37,492 nucleotides of DNA, taken from Lentisphaerae bacterium GWF2_57_35. GTDB taxonomy: Bacteria; Verrucomicrobiota; Kiritimatiellia; CAIQIC01; GWF2-57-35. Position numbers and translations under genes: made by a program. Each line of letters starts with the position of its first letter. Position 1 is the first letter of the stretch. Positions 1-8,335 of this stretch are shown here, in pieces. Location: the NCBI GenBank assembly GCA_001804865.1, contig MHBK01000043.1, forward strand, positions 87,679-125,170. The letters run 5' to 3'. The notes beneath the pieces were generated by a model, which saw only the letters and a list, made by a program, of their open reading frames with translations, was not told the DNA's origin and searched no databases.

Positions 1-628
1 GATCCGGGTCGTCGCTGGCGTCGTCGATCAAAGGATTCAATCCGTGGTCCAGTTCCCATTTATCGCCGAATCCATCTCCATCGGTGTCCGAGAGGCGGAG
101 ATTGGTGCCATTGGCCAGTTCCTGGCGGTTGTTCAAGCCGTCTTCATCGCTGTCGGCCGACAACCAGGGGGCCACATCGAATCCAAAGGCATTCTTGACT
201 TGGCCGATGTTGACGGGGGCGAAGTCGCGGTCATCGCCGGTGTCAGGGGTCCAGGGATAGGCATTGGTAAAACCGATATCCATTAGCCGCGCATAGAACG
301 GCATAGCTACCGATTTCAAATAGCCGGCGCTGGCCACCCAGTAGCCGCCGTTGGAAGGAAAGGAGGCGACGGTTGCATTCACCCAGCTTCCGGCGCCGCC
401 GGGCACTTGGGCGTTAAGCTCTCGGCCCGCCCAGTAGGCTATATTTCGAACTTGTCCCTGGTTGGCTGCCCAAAAGTCATTTGTTTGAGATGCTGTTTTA
501 AGAACAGGCCAGACTGTCCACCAATCGGGTGGTGTAGCGGCGGTGGCGAACAAGGCGGCGACAGAGCCCATAGCGGCGCCGGCCAGCCAACGTACAACCC
601 GCCGTCGGGATGGAATCGCTGATTGCAT
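1..628 (-). CDS. Secreted calcium-repeat protein, 3' end outside window
   Basis: The minus-strand frame is open from an ATG at 628 to the window edge, about 209 residues, with no stop seen. The N-terminus carries an arginine-rich stretch (SRRRVVRWLAG) followed by a hydrophobic segment ending in ATAA, so it resembles a signal peptide, possibly of the Tat type. The middle has two related blocks (ANQGQVRNIAYWAGRELN and VNIGQVKNAFG) of a kind I associate with secreted proteins of Kiritimatiellota and Verrucomicrobia. Residues from about 160 on are DSDEDGLNN and DTDGDGFGD units, the thrombospondin type 3-like calcium-binding signature. It starts 5 bases after the stop of the upstream gene, so it is the third gene of an operon. 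There is no clear ribosome-binding site, and coupling to the upstream stop is likely. The exact role is unknown; export and Ca binding are inferences. Confidence 0.75.
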   Translation of the reverse strand, partial: MQSAIPSRRRVVRWLAGAAMGSVAALFATAATPPDWWTVWPVLKTASQTNDFWAANQGQVRNIAYWAGRELNAQVPGGAGSWVNATVASFPSNGGYWVASAGYLKSVAMPFYARLMDIGFTNAYPWTPDTGDDRDFAPVNIGQVKNAFGFDVAPWLSADSDEDGLNNRQELANGTNLRLSDTDGDGFGDKWELDHGLNPLIDDASDDPD

Positions 629-633
629 AGTTG

Positions 634-1035
634 TTAAGGAGAATTCGTGTAAGTGCCCATCGAAAGATCGCTCTGCGGTGCGATCCAGACCGGCCCTTCC
701 AAGCGTGTTTCGCCGAGTACATGGAGCGCTGATAACGGCGTGCTCGTGCCGATCCCTACGCGCCCGAGAACGGCTAGATCGTTGGTCAGGACTTGATGAG
801 TGTGAGTTAGGGCGGCTGATTCGAGGATTTTCTGGTCAACATATAGGCGCGTCGCAGCATCGTTTGGCGCAGCTTGGGCCGGGGCGGGCATGACCACGCC
901 TGTCACGGCGCCGGAAACGGAAAGACTGCCCTTAACGTTCAAGTTCCCCTCCACATTCAAGTCGCCGCCTAACGCCTTGCCTGACAGTGCGCATATCAGG
1001 GTGCAGATTCCAATGCCAAGTTTAATGCCATGCAT
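634..1035 (-). CDS. Small secreted fibre-like protein
   Basis: The protein has 133 residues, with a signal peptide at residues 1-23 (ending SGKALGG). Next comes a short repeat region (DLNVEGNLNVKGSLSVSG) and the motif NDAATRLYVDQ, which resembles repeats of phage tail fibres and trimeric adhesins. The C-terminal part contains VGIGTSTPLSALHV, another motif seen in tail-fibre and intramolecular-chaperone-type proteins. The start is supported by a strong GGGAGGAG site 5 bases ahead of ATG. It lies between two calcium-repeat genes in the same operon. It is probably a surface or fibre-like structural protein; no enzyme signature is visible. The family assignment is tentative. Confidence 0.65.
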   Translation of the reverse strand: MHGIKLGIGICTLICALSGKALGGDLNVEGNLNVKGSLSVSGAVTGVVMPAPAQAAPNDAATRLYVDQKILESAALTHTHQVLTNDLAVLGRVGIGTSTPLSALHVLGETRLEGPVWIAPQSDLSMGTYTNSP

Positions 1036-1052
1036 GTTGCTCCTCCCTAGAT

Positions 1053-1967
1053 TCAGGGTCGAATGGTCACCGTGCCTTCCGGCCTCAAGGTGATTGATTT
1101 ATCGCCAACGGGCAGGACGTCCATCCGGTATTCTCCGGTGGCAATCGATACCTCGTCGCGAGTATACGCCGTCATAAATGCGGCAGCGAGCGTTTCTTTC
1201 GGGCCGCTATTGCCGGTCACGACCGGGCTGAGTCCGTCAAGCGCATCGCTGCCGATGATCGGATCGATATACAAGGTAGCATTGACGCTGAGCGGATCGT
1301 TGGGGTTTGTCTTTCGCTCGAGCACTTCAACGCCATCAGGAACTCCATCTTCGTCGGTATCGGCCAGGCTTGGATTTGTACCGTTTTGGCATTCGTCCAG
1401 GTTGGATAGTTGGTCCATATCGTCGTCTCGTTGCGCATCCGTGTGATCCATGGGATTCAAAAACGATCGGAGAAGTTCATACACGTCGTTCATGCCGTCT
1501 TCATCGGTGTCTTGAGAAATGGCGCGTGGAATTTCTTCGACTCGATAGAATTGCGTCGATGGAATGTCTTCTTGCGCGGCGTCCCAAACGAACGGAGCGA
1601 ATTCTCCCAACTTCATTCCGGCCAAGGTCCATTCCGGCTGGCCCAACGAGTTGGCCGAATAGATCCGATAATAATGCAGCAGAGATCCGTCAATCTGAAT
1701 AGCCGCGCCGTGTTCCGAGGGGATGATTTTAAGATTCATGTCGCTGGTTGCAAGAGCCACGGACGAGAGAAACATTACAAACAAAATGCAGAGAGCTTTT
1801 TTCTGAAAAAATAGATGGAATGTCTTCTGGTTCGATCTTTGACTTTTTCCGGTTGTTCGTAAGAATCTCATAACGCTCAACTGTAAAAGAGCACAAGGAG
1901 TACCAGTTACAGCGATAAACCAGGGAAAAAGTCCAAAACAGATGGCTGTCGACCGGCGATGCTTCAT
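1053..1967 (-). CDS. Secreted protein with Ca-repeats and beta-helix onset
   Basis: The protein has 304 residues from the ATG at 1967, or 272 from an alternative ATG at 1871. The hydrophobic stretch KKALCILFVMFLSSVALA near residue 60 is a typical signal peptide, so the shorter form is more natural, although neither start has a good ribosome-binding site. The mature part has DTDEDGMND, DDDMDQLSN and DTDEDGVPD units, as in thrombospondin type 3 repeats. These are followed by LYIDPIIGSDALDGL and GPKETLAAA, the usual opening of DUF1565/right-handed beta-helix proteins. The helix then stops after only one or two turns, which is short for that family. It is the first gene of a three-gene minus-strand operon. 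The function is unknown. Confidence 0.7.
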   Translation of the reverse strand: MKHRRSTAICFGLFPWFIAVTGTPCALLQLSVMRFLRTTGKSQRSNQKTFHLFFQKKALCILFVMFLSSVALATSDMNLKIIPSEHGAAIQIDGSLLHYYRIYSANSLGQPEWTLAGMKLGEFAPFVWDAAQEDIPSTQFYRVEEIPRAISQDTDEDGMNDVYELLRSFLNPMDHTDAQRDDDMDQLSNLDECQNGTNPSLADTDEDGVPDGVEVLERKTNPNDPLSVNATLYIDPIIGSDALDGLSPVVTGNSGPKETLAAAFMTAYTRDEVSIATGEYRMDVLPVGDKSITLRPEGTVTIRP

Positions 1968-2315
1968 CGAAAAAAGTTGCCTTGTCTGTAATTCTTGAAT
2001 TCATTCTTATTTTGTTGAAAGATGGAGCCGATTTTGCAATTCCACCTACGGATAAGGACGCTTTAAATACAAAAACCTTAATTTAGCGTAAATATACACG
2101 GCGCAACGATTATTAAGCGTAAGTAACTTGTATATAAATGGATGTATGTAATAGCGACGAAAGCGTGATACCTGTAACAATTCGCATATTGGCGTAAATG
2201 AGAACGAATTGAGACGAAAGTTTCGGAGCTTCCTTGCGAATCCATGTTGATCTGCTGTGGCAATAAGTTTTAACTCGATGAAAACTTAGGCGAAATATTT
2301 GCCCCTATTTCCATC
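1968..2315. other. Divergent intergenic region with GCGTAA motifs
   Basis: This 348-bp AT-rich gap separates the minus-strand secreted-protein operon from the plus-strand polysaccharide/exosortase operon, so it should hold both promoters. GCGTAA occurs at 2086, 2117 and 2192, with a GCGTGA variant at 2163. These could be binding sites of a regulator. A weak sigma-70-like pair, TTGATC (2247-2252) and TAACTC (2271-2276) with an 18-bp spacer, lies ahead of the glycosyltransferase. There is no convincing sigma-54 site and no gene. Confidence 0.4.
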
Positions 2316-3497
2316 ATGAAAATAGCGATGTTAGGGCTCAGAGCCATCGGACAATTTGAGTCGGCTGATAAGAATGAAACGGGGGGACGTTCTTCGTTGT
2401 CATTGGATCTTTTTTCGGGTGTCGAGCGAGCGGTGGAGGAGATCAGTGTTCGATTGGCCGCCAGAGGGCACGAAGTATCTGTGGTTTGTCGCGGTCGATA
2501 CAACCTTGGCGGCGAGAATTTGTACCGTGGCGTTCGTTTGAAGAATCTTCCGGCGATTTACACCAAGCATCTTGAGGCGATTAGTCATACGGCGTTGGGA
2601 GCTGTAGAGGCCATGAGGGGTTACGATATAGTTCACTTCCATGCCACCGGGCCTTGTTTGTTTTCGTTTCTGCCGCGTTGTTCGGGCCGAGGCGTTGTGG
2701 CGACCGTGCATGGATTGGATTGGCAAAGGGAAAAATGGAAGGGCTTTGCCAAAATGGTTTTGAAAGCCGGCGCTTGGGCGTCCGGGCGATTCCCTCATCG
2801 AACGATTGTCGTATCCCGCGTGTTGAGACAATATTATGCTGACGCGTATGGACGACCCACCACGTACATTCCCAATGGGATCGCGCCGGTTGTTAAGAAG
2901 CCTTTGGATCGACTAGGTCGCTTTGGCGTACGTCCAGACCATTACATCCTGTTCTTAAGCCGGCTGGTACCGGAAAAAGGCTGCCATTTGTTGATTCGGG
3001 CATTTCAAAAAGTGCAGACCGACATGAAGCTCTTGATGGTCGGCGGGGGAAGTTATACGGCGAATTATGTTGAATCCTTGCGGAAGATGGCGGCATCCGA
3101 TCCTCGGATCATTTTTGCTGGAGCGCTGTATGGGGATGATAAAGCCGAGGCATTCAGTAATGCCCGCTTCATGGTTCTGCCTTCCACACTTGAAGGCATG
3201 CCCATTGTCCTGCTGGAGGCAATGAATTACGAATGCCCCGTGCTGTGCAGTAATATTCCCGCCAACTTGGATGTCGTCGAGGCTGGTGGCGGCCAGAGTT
3301 CCTATGCGCAAACATTCGAATGCGGATCAGAGAATGATTTGGTGCAACAATTGAAGTCCATGGTGGAATCCGATTTTTCGTTGAAGGAAACGGCGGCGCG
3401 CGCCCGCCAATATGTAGCCAGAGAGTATTCCTGGGACCGAGTGACTGACTTGACGGAAGAGGTATATTTTTCTGTGCGAAATGCCCTGAATGTGTAA
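2316..3497 (+). CDS. Glycosyltransferase family 4
   Basis: The protein has 393 residues with a GT-B fold. It transfers a sugar from a nucleotide-sugar donor, probably onto a lipid-linked precursor at the cytoplasmic side of the membrane. The N-terminal acceptor domain has the glycine/GVERAVEE helix (about 24-44), with a long loop before it (12-36). The C-terminal donor domain has LSRLVPEKG (R216, K221 are the usual phosphate-contacting residues) and the E-x7-E motif at E293 and E301 (LEGMPIVLLEA). It is the first gene of the exosortase/polysaccharide operon. The ATG at 2316 has no recognisable ribosome-binding site, so translation may start on a leaderless or very short leader. The family is clear; donor and acceptor sugars cannot be read from the sequence. 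Confidence 0.9.
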   Translation: MKIAMLGLRAIGQFESADKNETGGRSSLSLDLFSGVERAVEEISVRLAARGHEVSVVCRGRYNLGGENLYRGVRLKNLPAIYTKHLEAISHTALGAVEAMRGYDIVHFHATGPCLFSFLPRCSGRGVVATVHGLDWQREKWKGFAKMVLKAGAWASGRFPHRTIVVSRVLRQYYADAYGRPTTYIPNGIAPVVKKPLDRLGRFGVRPDHYILFLSRLVPEKGCHLLIRAFQKVQTDMKLLMVGGGSYTANYVESLRKMAASDPRIIFAGALYGDDKAEAFSNARFMVLPSTLEGMPIVLLEAMNYECPVLCSNIPANLDVVEAGGGQSSYAQTFECGSENDLVQQLKSMVESDFSLKETAARARQYVAREYSWDRVTDLTEEVYFSVRNALNV

Positions 3498-3528
3498 AGA
3501 ATACCCTCTTTCAATTGGGAGTAGTTCT

Positions 3529-4524
3529 ATGGAGTCGGCAATTATTGTCACATATCGCTGCAACGCACGCTGTCAGATGTGCCACACGTGGAAGCATCCC
3601 ACCCGCACGAGCGTGGAATGCAAACCCGAGGCGCTGGCCTCGCTTCCCTCCGGACAGACCAAGATCAACATTACCGGCGGCGAACCGACGCTTCGAACGG
3701 ACCTGCTCGAGATCGTAAAGGTGCTTCATCCGAAGACCTCCCGGCTGGAGATCATCAGCAACGGATCCTTTCCCGATCGATTGCTGAATGTGGCCCGTCT
3801 TTATCCGGATATGACGTTCCGCATCAGCTTGGAAGGGTTGCCGTGCGTTAGCGATCGGATTCGAGGTTTGAAGGATGGCTTCGACAAGGGCTTGAGGGCT
3901 CTGCTGGGCTTGCTGGATCTGGGGGTTAAGGATGTCGGAATTTCAATGACGATTTCCGACCGGAATGTCGGCGATTTGCTGCCCTTTTATCATTTGGCCG
4001 CGCGCATGGGCATTGAGTTTACACAATGCGTTCCCCATAATTCCCATTACTTCCACAAAACGGACAATGAAATCGCCGACAAGCAACGCTGGGCTGAGGA
4101 ATCGAAAAAGTTGATTCGTGCCTTGTTGACGTCCAAACGGAACGGTTTGAAATTGCGGGTCAAGGATTGGTTTCGGGCCTATCTTAATCTGGGGTTGCTT
4201 CTTCATGTGACGGAAGGTCGGCGGCCATTGACCTGCGGAGGGGGATTGGATTTCTTCTTTGTGGATCCGTTTGGCGATGTGCTTCCATGCAATGGAATGG
4301 CCGAAAAAGATTCCATGGGCAACCTCAAAGAGCAACCGTTCGATCGGATATGGCAATCCGAGAAGGCGCAAGCCGTACGCAGCCGTGTACGCCAATGCAC
4401 GCGGGGCTGCTGGATGGTGGGCAGCGCCGTTCCGGCGATGAAGAAAAACCCCTTGAAACCTGCTCTATGGGTTTTGAAGAATAAAGCCCGGCTGGTTGTG
4501 GGGAAAGAACCCGTCCTGTCTTGA
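3529..4524 (+). CDS. Radical SAM/SPASM-like protein
   Basis: The protein has 331 residues. The radical SAM cluster motif CNARCQMC gives C11, C15 and C18, and GGEP at 50-53 is the second radical SAM signature. The C-terminal third has a cysteine pattern (TCGGG...VLPCNGM...RQCTRGC) like a reduced SPASM domain that could hold a second iron-sulfur cluster. I chose the ATG at 3529 because GGGAG lies 7 bases ahead of it and the cluster motif then sits at the N-terminus, as in relatives. It sits 31 bases after the glycosyltransferase. Such proteins in surface-polysaccharide loci may modify a sugar, lipid or peptide, but the substrate is unknown here. The family call is firm; the role is inference. 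Confidence 0.88.
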   Translation: MESAIIVTYRCNARCQMCHTWKHPTRTSVECKPEALASLPSGQTKINITGGEPTLRTDLLEIVKVLHPKTSRLEIISNGSFPDRLLNVARLYPDMTFRISLEGLPCVSDRIRGLKDGFDKGLRALLGLLDLGVKDVGISMTISDRNVGDLLPFYHLAARMGIEFTQCVPHNSHYFHKTDNEIADKQRWAEESKKLIRALLTSKRNGLKLRVKDWFRAYLNLGLLLHVTEGRRPLTCGGGLDFFFVDPFGDVLPCNGMAEKDSMGNLKEQPFDRIWQSEKAQAVRSRVRQCTRGCWMVGSAVPAMKKNPLKPALWVLKNKARLVVGKEPVLS

Positions 4525-4528
4525 AATC

Positions 4529-6016
4529 ATGACTTCCTACGCCAGAGCACGAAAACTACTGAACGTTAGCACGCTTAAGCTGCTGGATATGTTTTTTGTT
4601 GTGGTGGGTTTTGTCGGCAGCTACTGGATTCGATCGGCGATCGATCGTCCGGATGGCATTCGGGCTGTGGTCGATTTGCTCCCGGATGCCAAGGTGCCGG
4701 TGCTGGTAGCGCCGCTCTCGGCGTATTGGTGGTTGATTCTTCTGACGGCGCTTTACTGGCCGATCGTTTTGGATCAATTTCGGTTTTACCAGCATCCGGC
4801 CCACCTTTCTGTTAGCAAGGCTTCCCTGATTGCCGGGAAGGCGTGCGCGGTTATTCTTGCCGGTCAGTTGTCCGTCTTGTTTTTGTTTCATATCGTCTGG
4901 GTCAACCGAACCTACATGTTAGGGGCTATGGCCGCCACCCTGGCGTTGGTTTGCTTGCGGCACGGGCTGTATATTTTCATGTTTCGTAAAAAGATTCGCG
5001 ATGGGACAAACCGGGGTTATCCGGTGTTGATCGCGTCGTCCGCCGGCGAAGCCAGCCAGCTTATTCAATGGCTAAAAGGACATCCGGAGGAGTATTACGA
5101 TCCGGTGGGCGTGATCGTGACCGATCGACAGGAGTCGGATGCCGCACGGGCCTCCGTCATTGAAGGCGTTCCGGTTTGCGGCGATGTGAGCGACTTGGTC
5201 CGGGCGATGCACGAGTTTTCCGTGTCCAGCGTGGTCATTGGTTCGTCCGGCCTGACGCTGGACCTGGTTCGGCAGGTCGTCGCGGCCTGTGAAACGGAAG
5301 GCGTCGACGCCTGGCTGCTGGCCAATCTCGTTCAGACGAAGACGGCGAGAGCGACCACGGGGATTATTGCGGATCGGGAGGCGCTATTGTTCACAACCAG
5401 CATGGGGGCGGAATGGAAAAAAGTCATTAAGCGCATCTTCGACATTCTTGGAGCCCTGATTGGCATTCTGTTGTTATGGCCTTTGATGCTGCTGGTCGCG
5501 TTGTTGATTCGGTTGACTTCTCCCGGACCGGTCCTCTTTAAGCAGCAACGTTGCGGACTGCACGGCACGCCTTTTACCATGTGGAAATTCCGGTCCATGA
5601 CCACCGATGCGGAAATGCGGAAAGCGGAATTGGAATTGTTCAATGAAATGTCCGGGCCGGTATTCAAGGTCTCCAACGACCCGCGGATTACCCGGGTGGG
5701 CAAGGTTCTTCGACGGTGGAGCTTGGACGAGCTGCCCCAGTTGTTTAATGTTCTCTTCGGCGGCATGAGTCTGGTGGGACCCCGGCCTTTGCCGGTTTAT
5801 GAAGTGCAGAAATTCGACGATCTGGCCCACCGGCGGCGGTTGAGCATGAAGCCGGGACTGACCTGCCTCTGGCAGATTCGGGGCCGCAACAAGGTAACCT
5901 GTTTTGACGAATGGGTGCGTTTGGACTTGGAGTACATCGATAAGTGGTCGTTGGGGCTCGATATCAAGATACTTCTTCAAACGCCTTGGGTAGTATTGAG
6001 GGGCAGTGGCGTATGA
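4529..6016 (+). CDS. Polyprenyl-phosphate sugar phosphotransferase
   Basis: The protein has 495 residues. Four to five N-terminal membrane helices (about 15-140) and a nucleotide-binding-like soluble domain (about 165-270) precede the bacterial sugar transferase domain at about 300-495. That domain includes KRIFDILGAL, a membrane-dipping helix, SPGPVLFKQQR, MWKFRSM, RRWSLDELPQL, MSLVGPRP and KPGLTCLWQI. The family (WbaP/PssY/EpsZ-like) moves a phosphosugar from a UDP-sugar onto undecaprenyl phosphate, the first step of exopolysaccharide synthesis. An upstream TTG at 4496 is in frame and overlaps the radical SAM gene; I prefer the ATG at 4529, just after that gene's stop. In exosortase loci this enzyme normally initiates the partner exopolysaccharide. 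Confidence 0.93.
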   Translation: MTSYARARKLLNVSTLKLLDMFFVVVGFVGSYWIRSAIDRPDGIRAVVDLLPDAKVPVLVAPLSAYWWLILLTALYWPIVLDQFRFYQHPAHLSVSKASLIAGKACAVILAGQLSVLFLFHIVWVNRTYMLGAMAATLALVCLRHGLYIFMFRKKIRDGTNRGYPVLIASSAGEASQLIQWLKGHPEEYYDPVGVIVTDRQESDAARASVIEGVPVCGDVSDLVRAMHEFSVSSVVIGSSGLTLDLVRQVVAACETEGVDAWLLANLVQTKTARATTGIIADREALLFTTSMGAEWKKVIKRIFDILGALIGILLLWPLMLLVALLIRLTSPGPVLFKQQRCGLHGTPFTMWKFRSMTTDAEMRKAELELFNEMSGPVFKVSNDPRITRVGKVLRRWSLDELPQLFNVLFGGMSLVGPRPLPVYEVQKFDDLAHRRRLSMKPGLTCLWQIRGRNKVTCFDEWVRLDLEYIDKWSLGLDIKILLQTPWVVLRGSGV

Positions 6017-6552
6017 GCGGGCCGATGGCGAAGCGATGTGTGTTTTTCGATCGGGATGGCATTGTCAACGTTCCTCCGTCGGATATCGATCGCTACGTGT
6101 TGCACGTCGACAAGTTCATCATGATCGATGCCTTTGTCGAGGCCTTGCGCGTCGTACATCAAAAAGGATATGAAGCCATTCTGGTAACCAACCAGAAGGG
6201 CGTGGGGACGGGGCGCATGACGGCAGCGGCTTTGCAGGAAATACATGACAAAATGCTGGCCGATCTTCGAGGTCATGGACTTGAGCTGGCCGATATTTAT
6301 GTTTGTACGGACGCGACGGACGAGTCCCCGGACCGCAAGCCCAATCCGGGCATGCTGCATCGCGCGGCCCGGAAGCATGGTCTGGATTTAACCGCCAGTT
6401 GGATGGTGGGCGATTCGGAGAAGGATGCCGTGGCCGGTAAACGAGCGGGATGCCGGACGGTTTTAGTCTCCGCGGGCCACAAGCCCACGATAGCCGATCA
6501 TCGATTAACCGACATGAAACAATTGCCCGCCTTTTTGGACGAACATTTATGA
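6013..6552 (+). CDS. HAD phosphatase, GmhB/HisB-N-like
   Basis: The protein has 179 residues. HAD motif I FFDRDGIVN gives the nucleophile D13 and acid D15; motif II is LVTNQKGVGTG; motif III/IV is RKPNPGML and MVGDSEKDAVAGKRAGC. The closest family is histidinol-phosphatase/heptose-bisphosphatase (GmhB), which dephosphorylates D-glycero-D-manno-heptose bisphosphate in surface-sugar synthesis. The zinc-binding cysteine cluster usual in GmhB before the KPxPGM motif is missing (CTDATDESPDRKPNPGM here), so it belongs to a zinc-less branch and its substrate may differ. The ATG overlaps the stop of the sugar transferase as ATGA, indicating translational coupling. The superfamily call is secure; the exact substrate is not. 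Confidence 0.82.
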   Translation: MSGPMAKRCVFFDRDGIVNVPPSDIDRYVLHVDKFIMIDAFVEALRVVHQKGYEAILVTNQKGVGTGRMTAAALQEIHDKMLADLRGHGLELADIYVCTDATDESPDRKPNPGMLHRAARKHGLDLTASWMVGDSEKDAVAGKRAGCRTVLVSAGHKPTIADHRLTDMKQLPAFLDEHL

Positions 6553-7523
6553 GCGACGTTAAAACGACCTTAGGATTGAAAGCGCTTCCCCTGGCCCGGT
6601 TGAATGCGGACGATTGGATGCGCATTGGACTGCTGTCGGCTTTGATCGGTTTGATCTATGTGGTTTTTCATCTGCAAGGCAACACGACCGACATACGAGT
6701 ATTTGGCCGCTCCTCCCTGACCTGGATGATCGGTCGTTGGGGCGATATCGGCGGGGAATACTCGCATGGATGGTTGATTCCGCTGGTTAGCATCGGCCTG
6801 GTGTGGTGCAAGCGCAAAGAGCTGTGGGCCGCTCCCAAGAAAGTCTGCTATGCCGGTCTGATGGTCGTGATCTTTGCCCTGCTTCTGCATTGGCTGGGGG
6901 CCAAGGCCCAGCAGACCCGGCTGTCCTTGATGAGCCTGATCATGGTGATCTGGGGCGTTCCCTTTTATCTTTATGGGTGGCAGGTGGCCAAGCTTCTGCT
7001 GTTTCCGTGCGCGTATCTGATTTTTTGCATACCGCTTAACTTTATCGACAGCCTTACGTCTCCGCTTCGCATTCTGGCCACCTTGGTTTCGGCAGGCATT
7101 CTCAATGGGCTCGGGCTCCGGGTTCATCGGGTGGGCTCCGGCTTGTTCTCGGATGCCTCCAACGAGTTTAGCTTTGATGTGGCGCCGGAGTGCAGCGGGT
7201 TGCACTCCTTGCTGGCCATGACCGCCCTGACGGCGGTTTACGCCTACCTGACGCAAAAGACGTTTATGAAAAAATGGCTGCTTTTCCTCTTTTGCATTCC
7301 CATTGCTTTGGTCGGCAATATCGTGCGCATCACGTTGGTTGTGCTCATCGCGGCCGGGTTCGGGCAGAAAGTGGCCATGGGGCTCTGGCATGACTATTCG
7401 GGATATCCCATTTTCCTGGTCGGCATTTCGCTGATGCTGGCCTTGGGCAGTTTGATCAATGTGGACTATCGAAAGGTATGGAACGAATGGAAGCAAAGTC
7501 TTTTCAGCCCTACATCGTCCTGA
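6549..7523 (+). CDS. Exosortase (cysteine transpeptidase-like membrane protein)
   Basis: The protein has 324 residues and about eight membrane helices. The exosortase signature is complete: YSHGWLIP near residue 71, the catalytic cysteine C215 in APECSGLHS, arginine R260 in GNIVRI and histidine H281 in LWHDYSG. Exosortases are thought to cut PEP-CTERM-type sorting tails and hand the proteins over for attachment or export. The ATG overlaps the HAD gene stop (ATGA), and EpsI begins inside the 3' end of this gene. No protein in the window carries an obvious PEP-CTERM tail, so the targets must be encoded elsewhere. The family call is firm; the exact exosortase subtype was not determined. Confidence 0.93.
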   Translation: MSDVKTTLGLKALPLARLNADDWMRIGLLSALIGLIYVVFHLQGNTTDIRVFGRSSLTWMIGRWGDIGGEYSHGWLIPLVSIGLVWCKRKELWAAPKKVCYAGLMVVIFALLLHWLGAKAQQTRLSLMSLIMVIWGVPFYLYGWQVAKLLLFPCAYLIFCIPLNFIDSLTSPLRILATLVSAGILNGLGLRVHRVGSGLFSDASNEFSFDVAPECSGLHSLLAMTALTAVYAYLTQKTFMKKWLLFLFCIPIALVGNIVRITLVVLIAAGFGQKVAMGLWHDYSGYPIFLVGISLMLALGSLINVDYRKVWNEWKQSLFSPTSS

Positions 7524-8236
7524 TCCTGACGATGCTGATGGCCGCGCTGGCGCTGGCCTACACCGTGGATGTAAAAGTGACCGACGAAGCCGGCATCAAA
7601 GTCGCGCTGCCGGATCGTGTCGGCGCCTGGACCGGCTATGAAATGCGGTTTTGCCAGAATCCCATTTGCCGGAAGGAATTCTCTTCGGATGAATTCCGGG
7701 ACCGCAATGTTTGTCCGGCGTGCGGAAATGCCCTGGACTGCATGGTCATCGAAGAGAAGGAAATGCTTCCCCCGGATACGAGCATTCTGAAGAAAAAATA
7801 TGTGCACGCCGACGGTCCGACCTTGTACACCTCCATTGTCCTGAGCGGGAAAGAGCGGGCGAGCATTCATCGTCCGCAAGTTTGTTTAGTTGGACAGGGC
7901 TATGAGATCGTGAAGAGCCGGGTGTTGGATGTGCCCATCGACGGGCGCGATCCGCTGGATGTGATGCTCCTCGATCTTTCACGGAAATCTCGGACGCGCT
8001 CCGGCGAGACGCTCGATTATACCAGCTTCTATGCCTATTGGTTTGTCGGCAAGAATCGGGAGACGCCTTATCATTCCCAGCGGATGCTTTGGATGGGCAC
8101 GGATCGGATTTTCCATAATGTGTCGCATCGCTGGGCCTATATTGCCGTAGCGGGCGCCCGGAACGACGAGCGCCGGTATCAGGAGCAACTCACGGGATTT
8201 CTTCACGAACTCTATCCGCAAATCCTGTTGGAATGA
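7478..8236 (+). CDS. EpsI-domain protein with inserted zinc-ribbon-like segment
   Basis: The protein has 252 residues. One N-terminal membrane anchor (about 11-30) is followed by an EpsI domain, the usual companion of exosortases, including the conserved HRPQVCL motif and a C-terminal helix. The odd part is residues 59-88: C59-x4-C64, then C79-x2-C82, with a further C88. This is a zinc-ribbon or rubredoxin-like pair of knuckles inserted near the start of the EpsI domain. The start at 7478 overlaps the exosortase end by 46 bases and has AAAGG just ahead; ATG 7487 is an in-frame alternative. The protein should face the periplasm. EpsI function is not settled; a metal or thiol role for the insertion is only inference. 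Confidence 0.85.
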   Translation: MERMEAKSFQPYIVLILTMLMAALALAYTVDVKVTDEAGIKVALPDRVGAWTGYEMRFCQNPICRKEFSSDEFRDRNVCPACGNALDCMVIEEKEMLPPDTSILKKKYVHADGPTLYTSIVLSGKERASIHRPQVCLVGQGYEIVKSRVLDVPIDGRDPLDVMLLDLSRKSRTRSGETLDYTSFYAYWFVGKNRETPYHSQRMLWMGTDRIFHNVSHRWAYIAVAGARNDERRYQEQLTGFLHELYPQILLE

Positions 8237-8256
8237 TTTTTCTGCCGGCTGCACTC

Positions 8257-8284
8257 TTGAACTCGCCGGTTTGCGCTGTACACT
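8257..8284 (+). promoter_or_regulatory. Predicted sigma-70 promoter for the SDR/FHA genes
   Basis: TTGAAC (8257-8262) and TACACT (8279-8284) are separated by 16 bp. This lies in the only clear gap of the locus, 100 bp between EpsI and the next start, so the SDR and FHA genes probably have their own promoter. Confidence 0.5.
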
Positions 8285-8335
8285 CAAAAATATCTGTGCC
8301 AATCTATAGCGCTTATCAAGCGGGGAGAGGTGTTT

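Noticed and set aside
1..1967. Exosortase sorting tails on the secreted proteins at the left end
   Set aside because: None of the complete proteins ends with a PEP-like motif, membrane helix and basic tail; the first is cut by the window edge and cannot be judged.
2247..2276. Sigma-70 promoter of the glycosyltransferase operon as a separate feature
   Set aside because: The -10 box TAACTC is too weak to call; noted only in the description of the gap.
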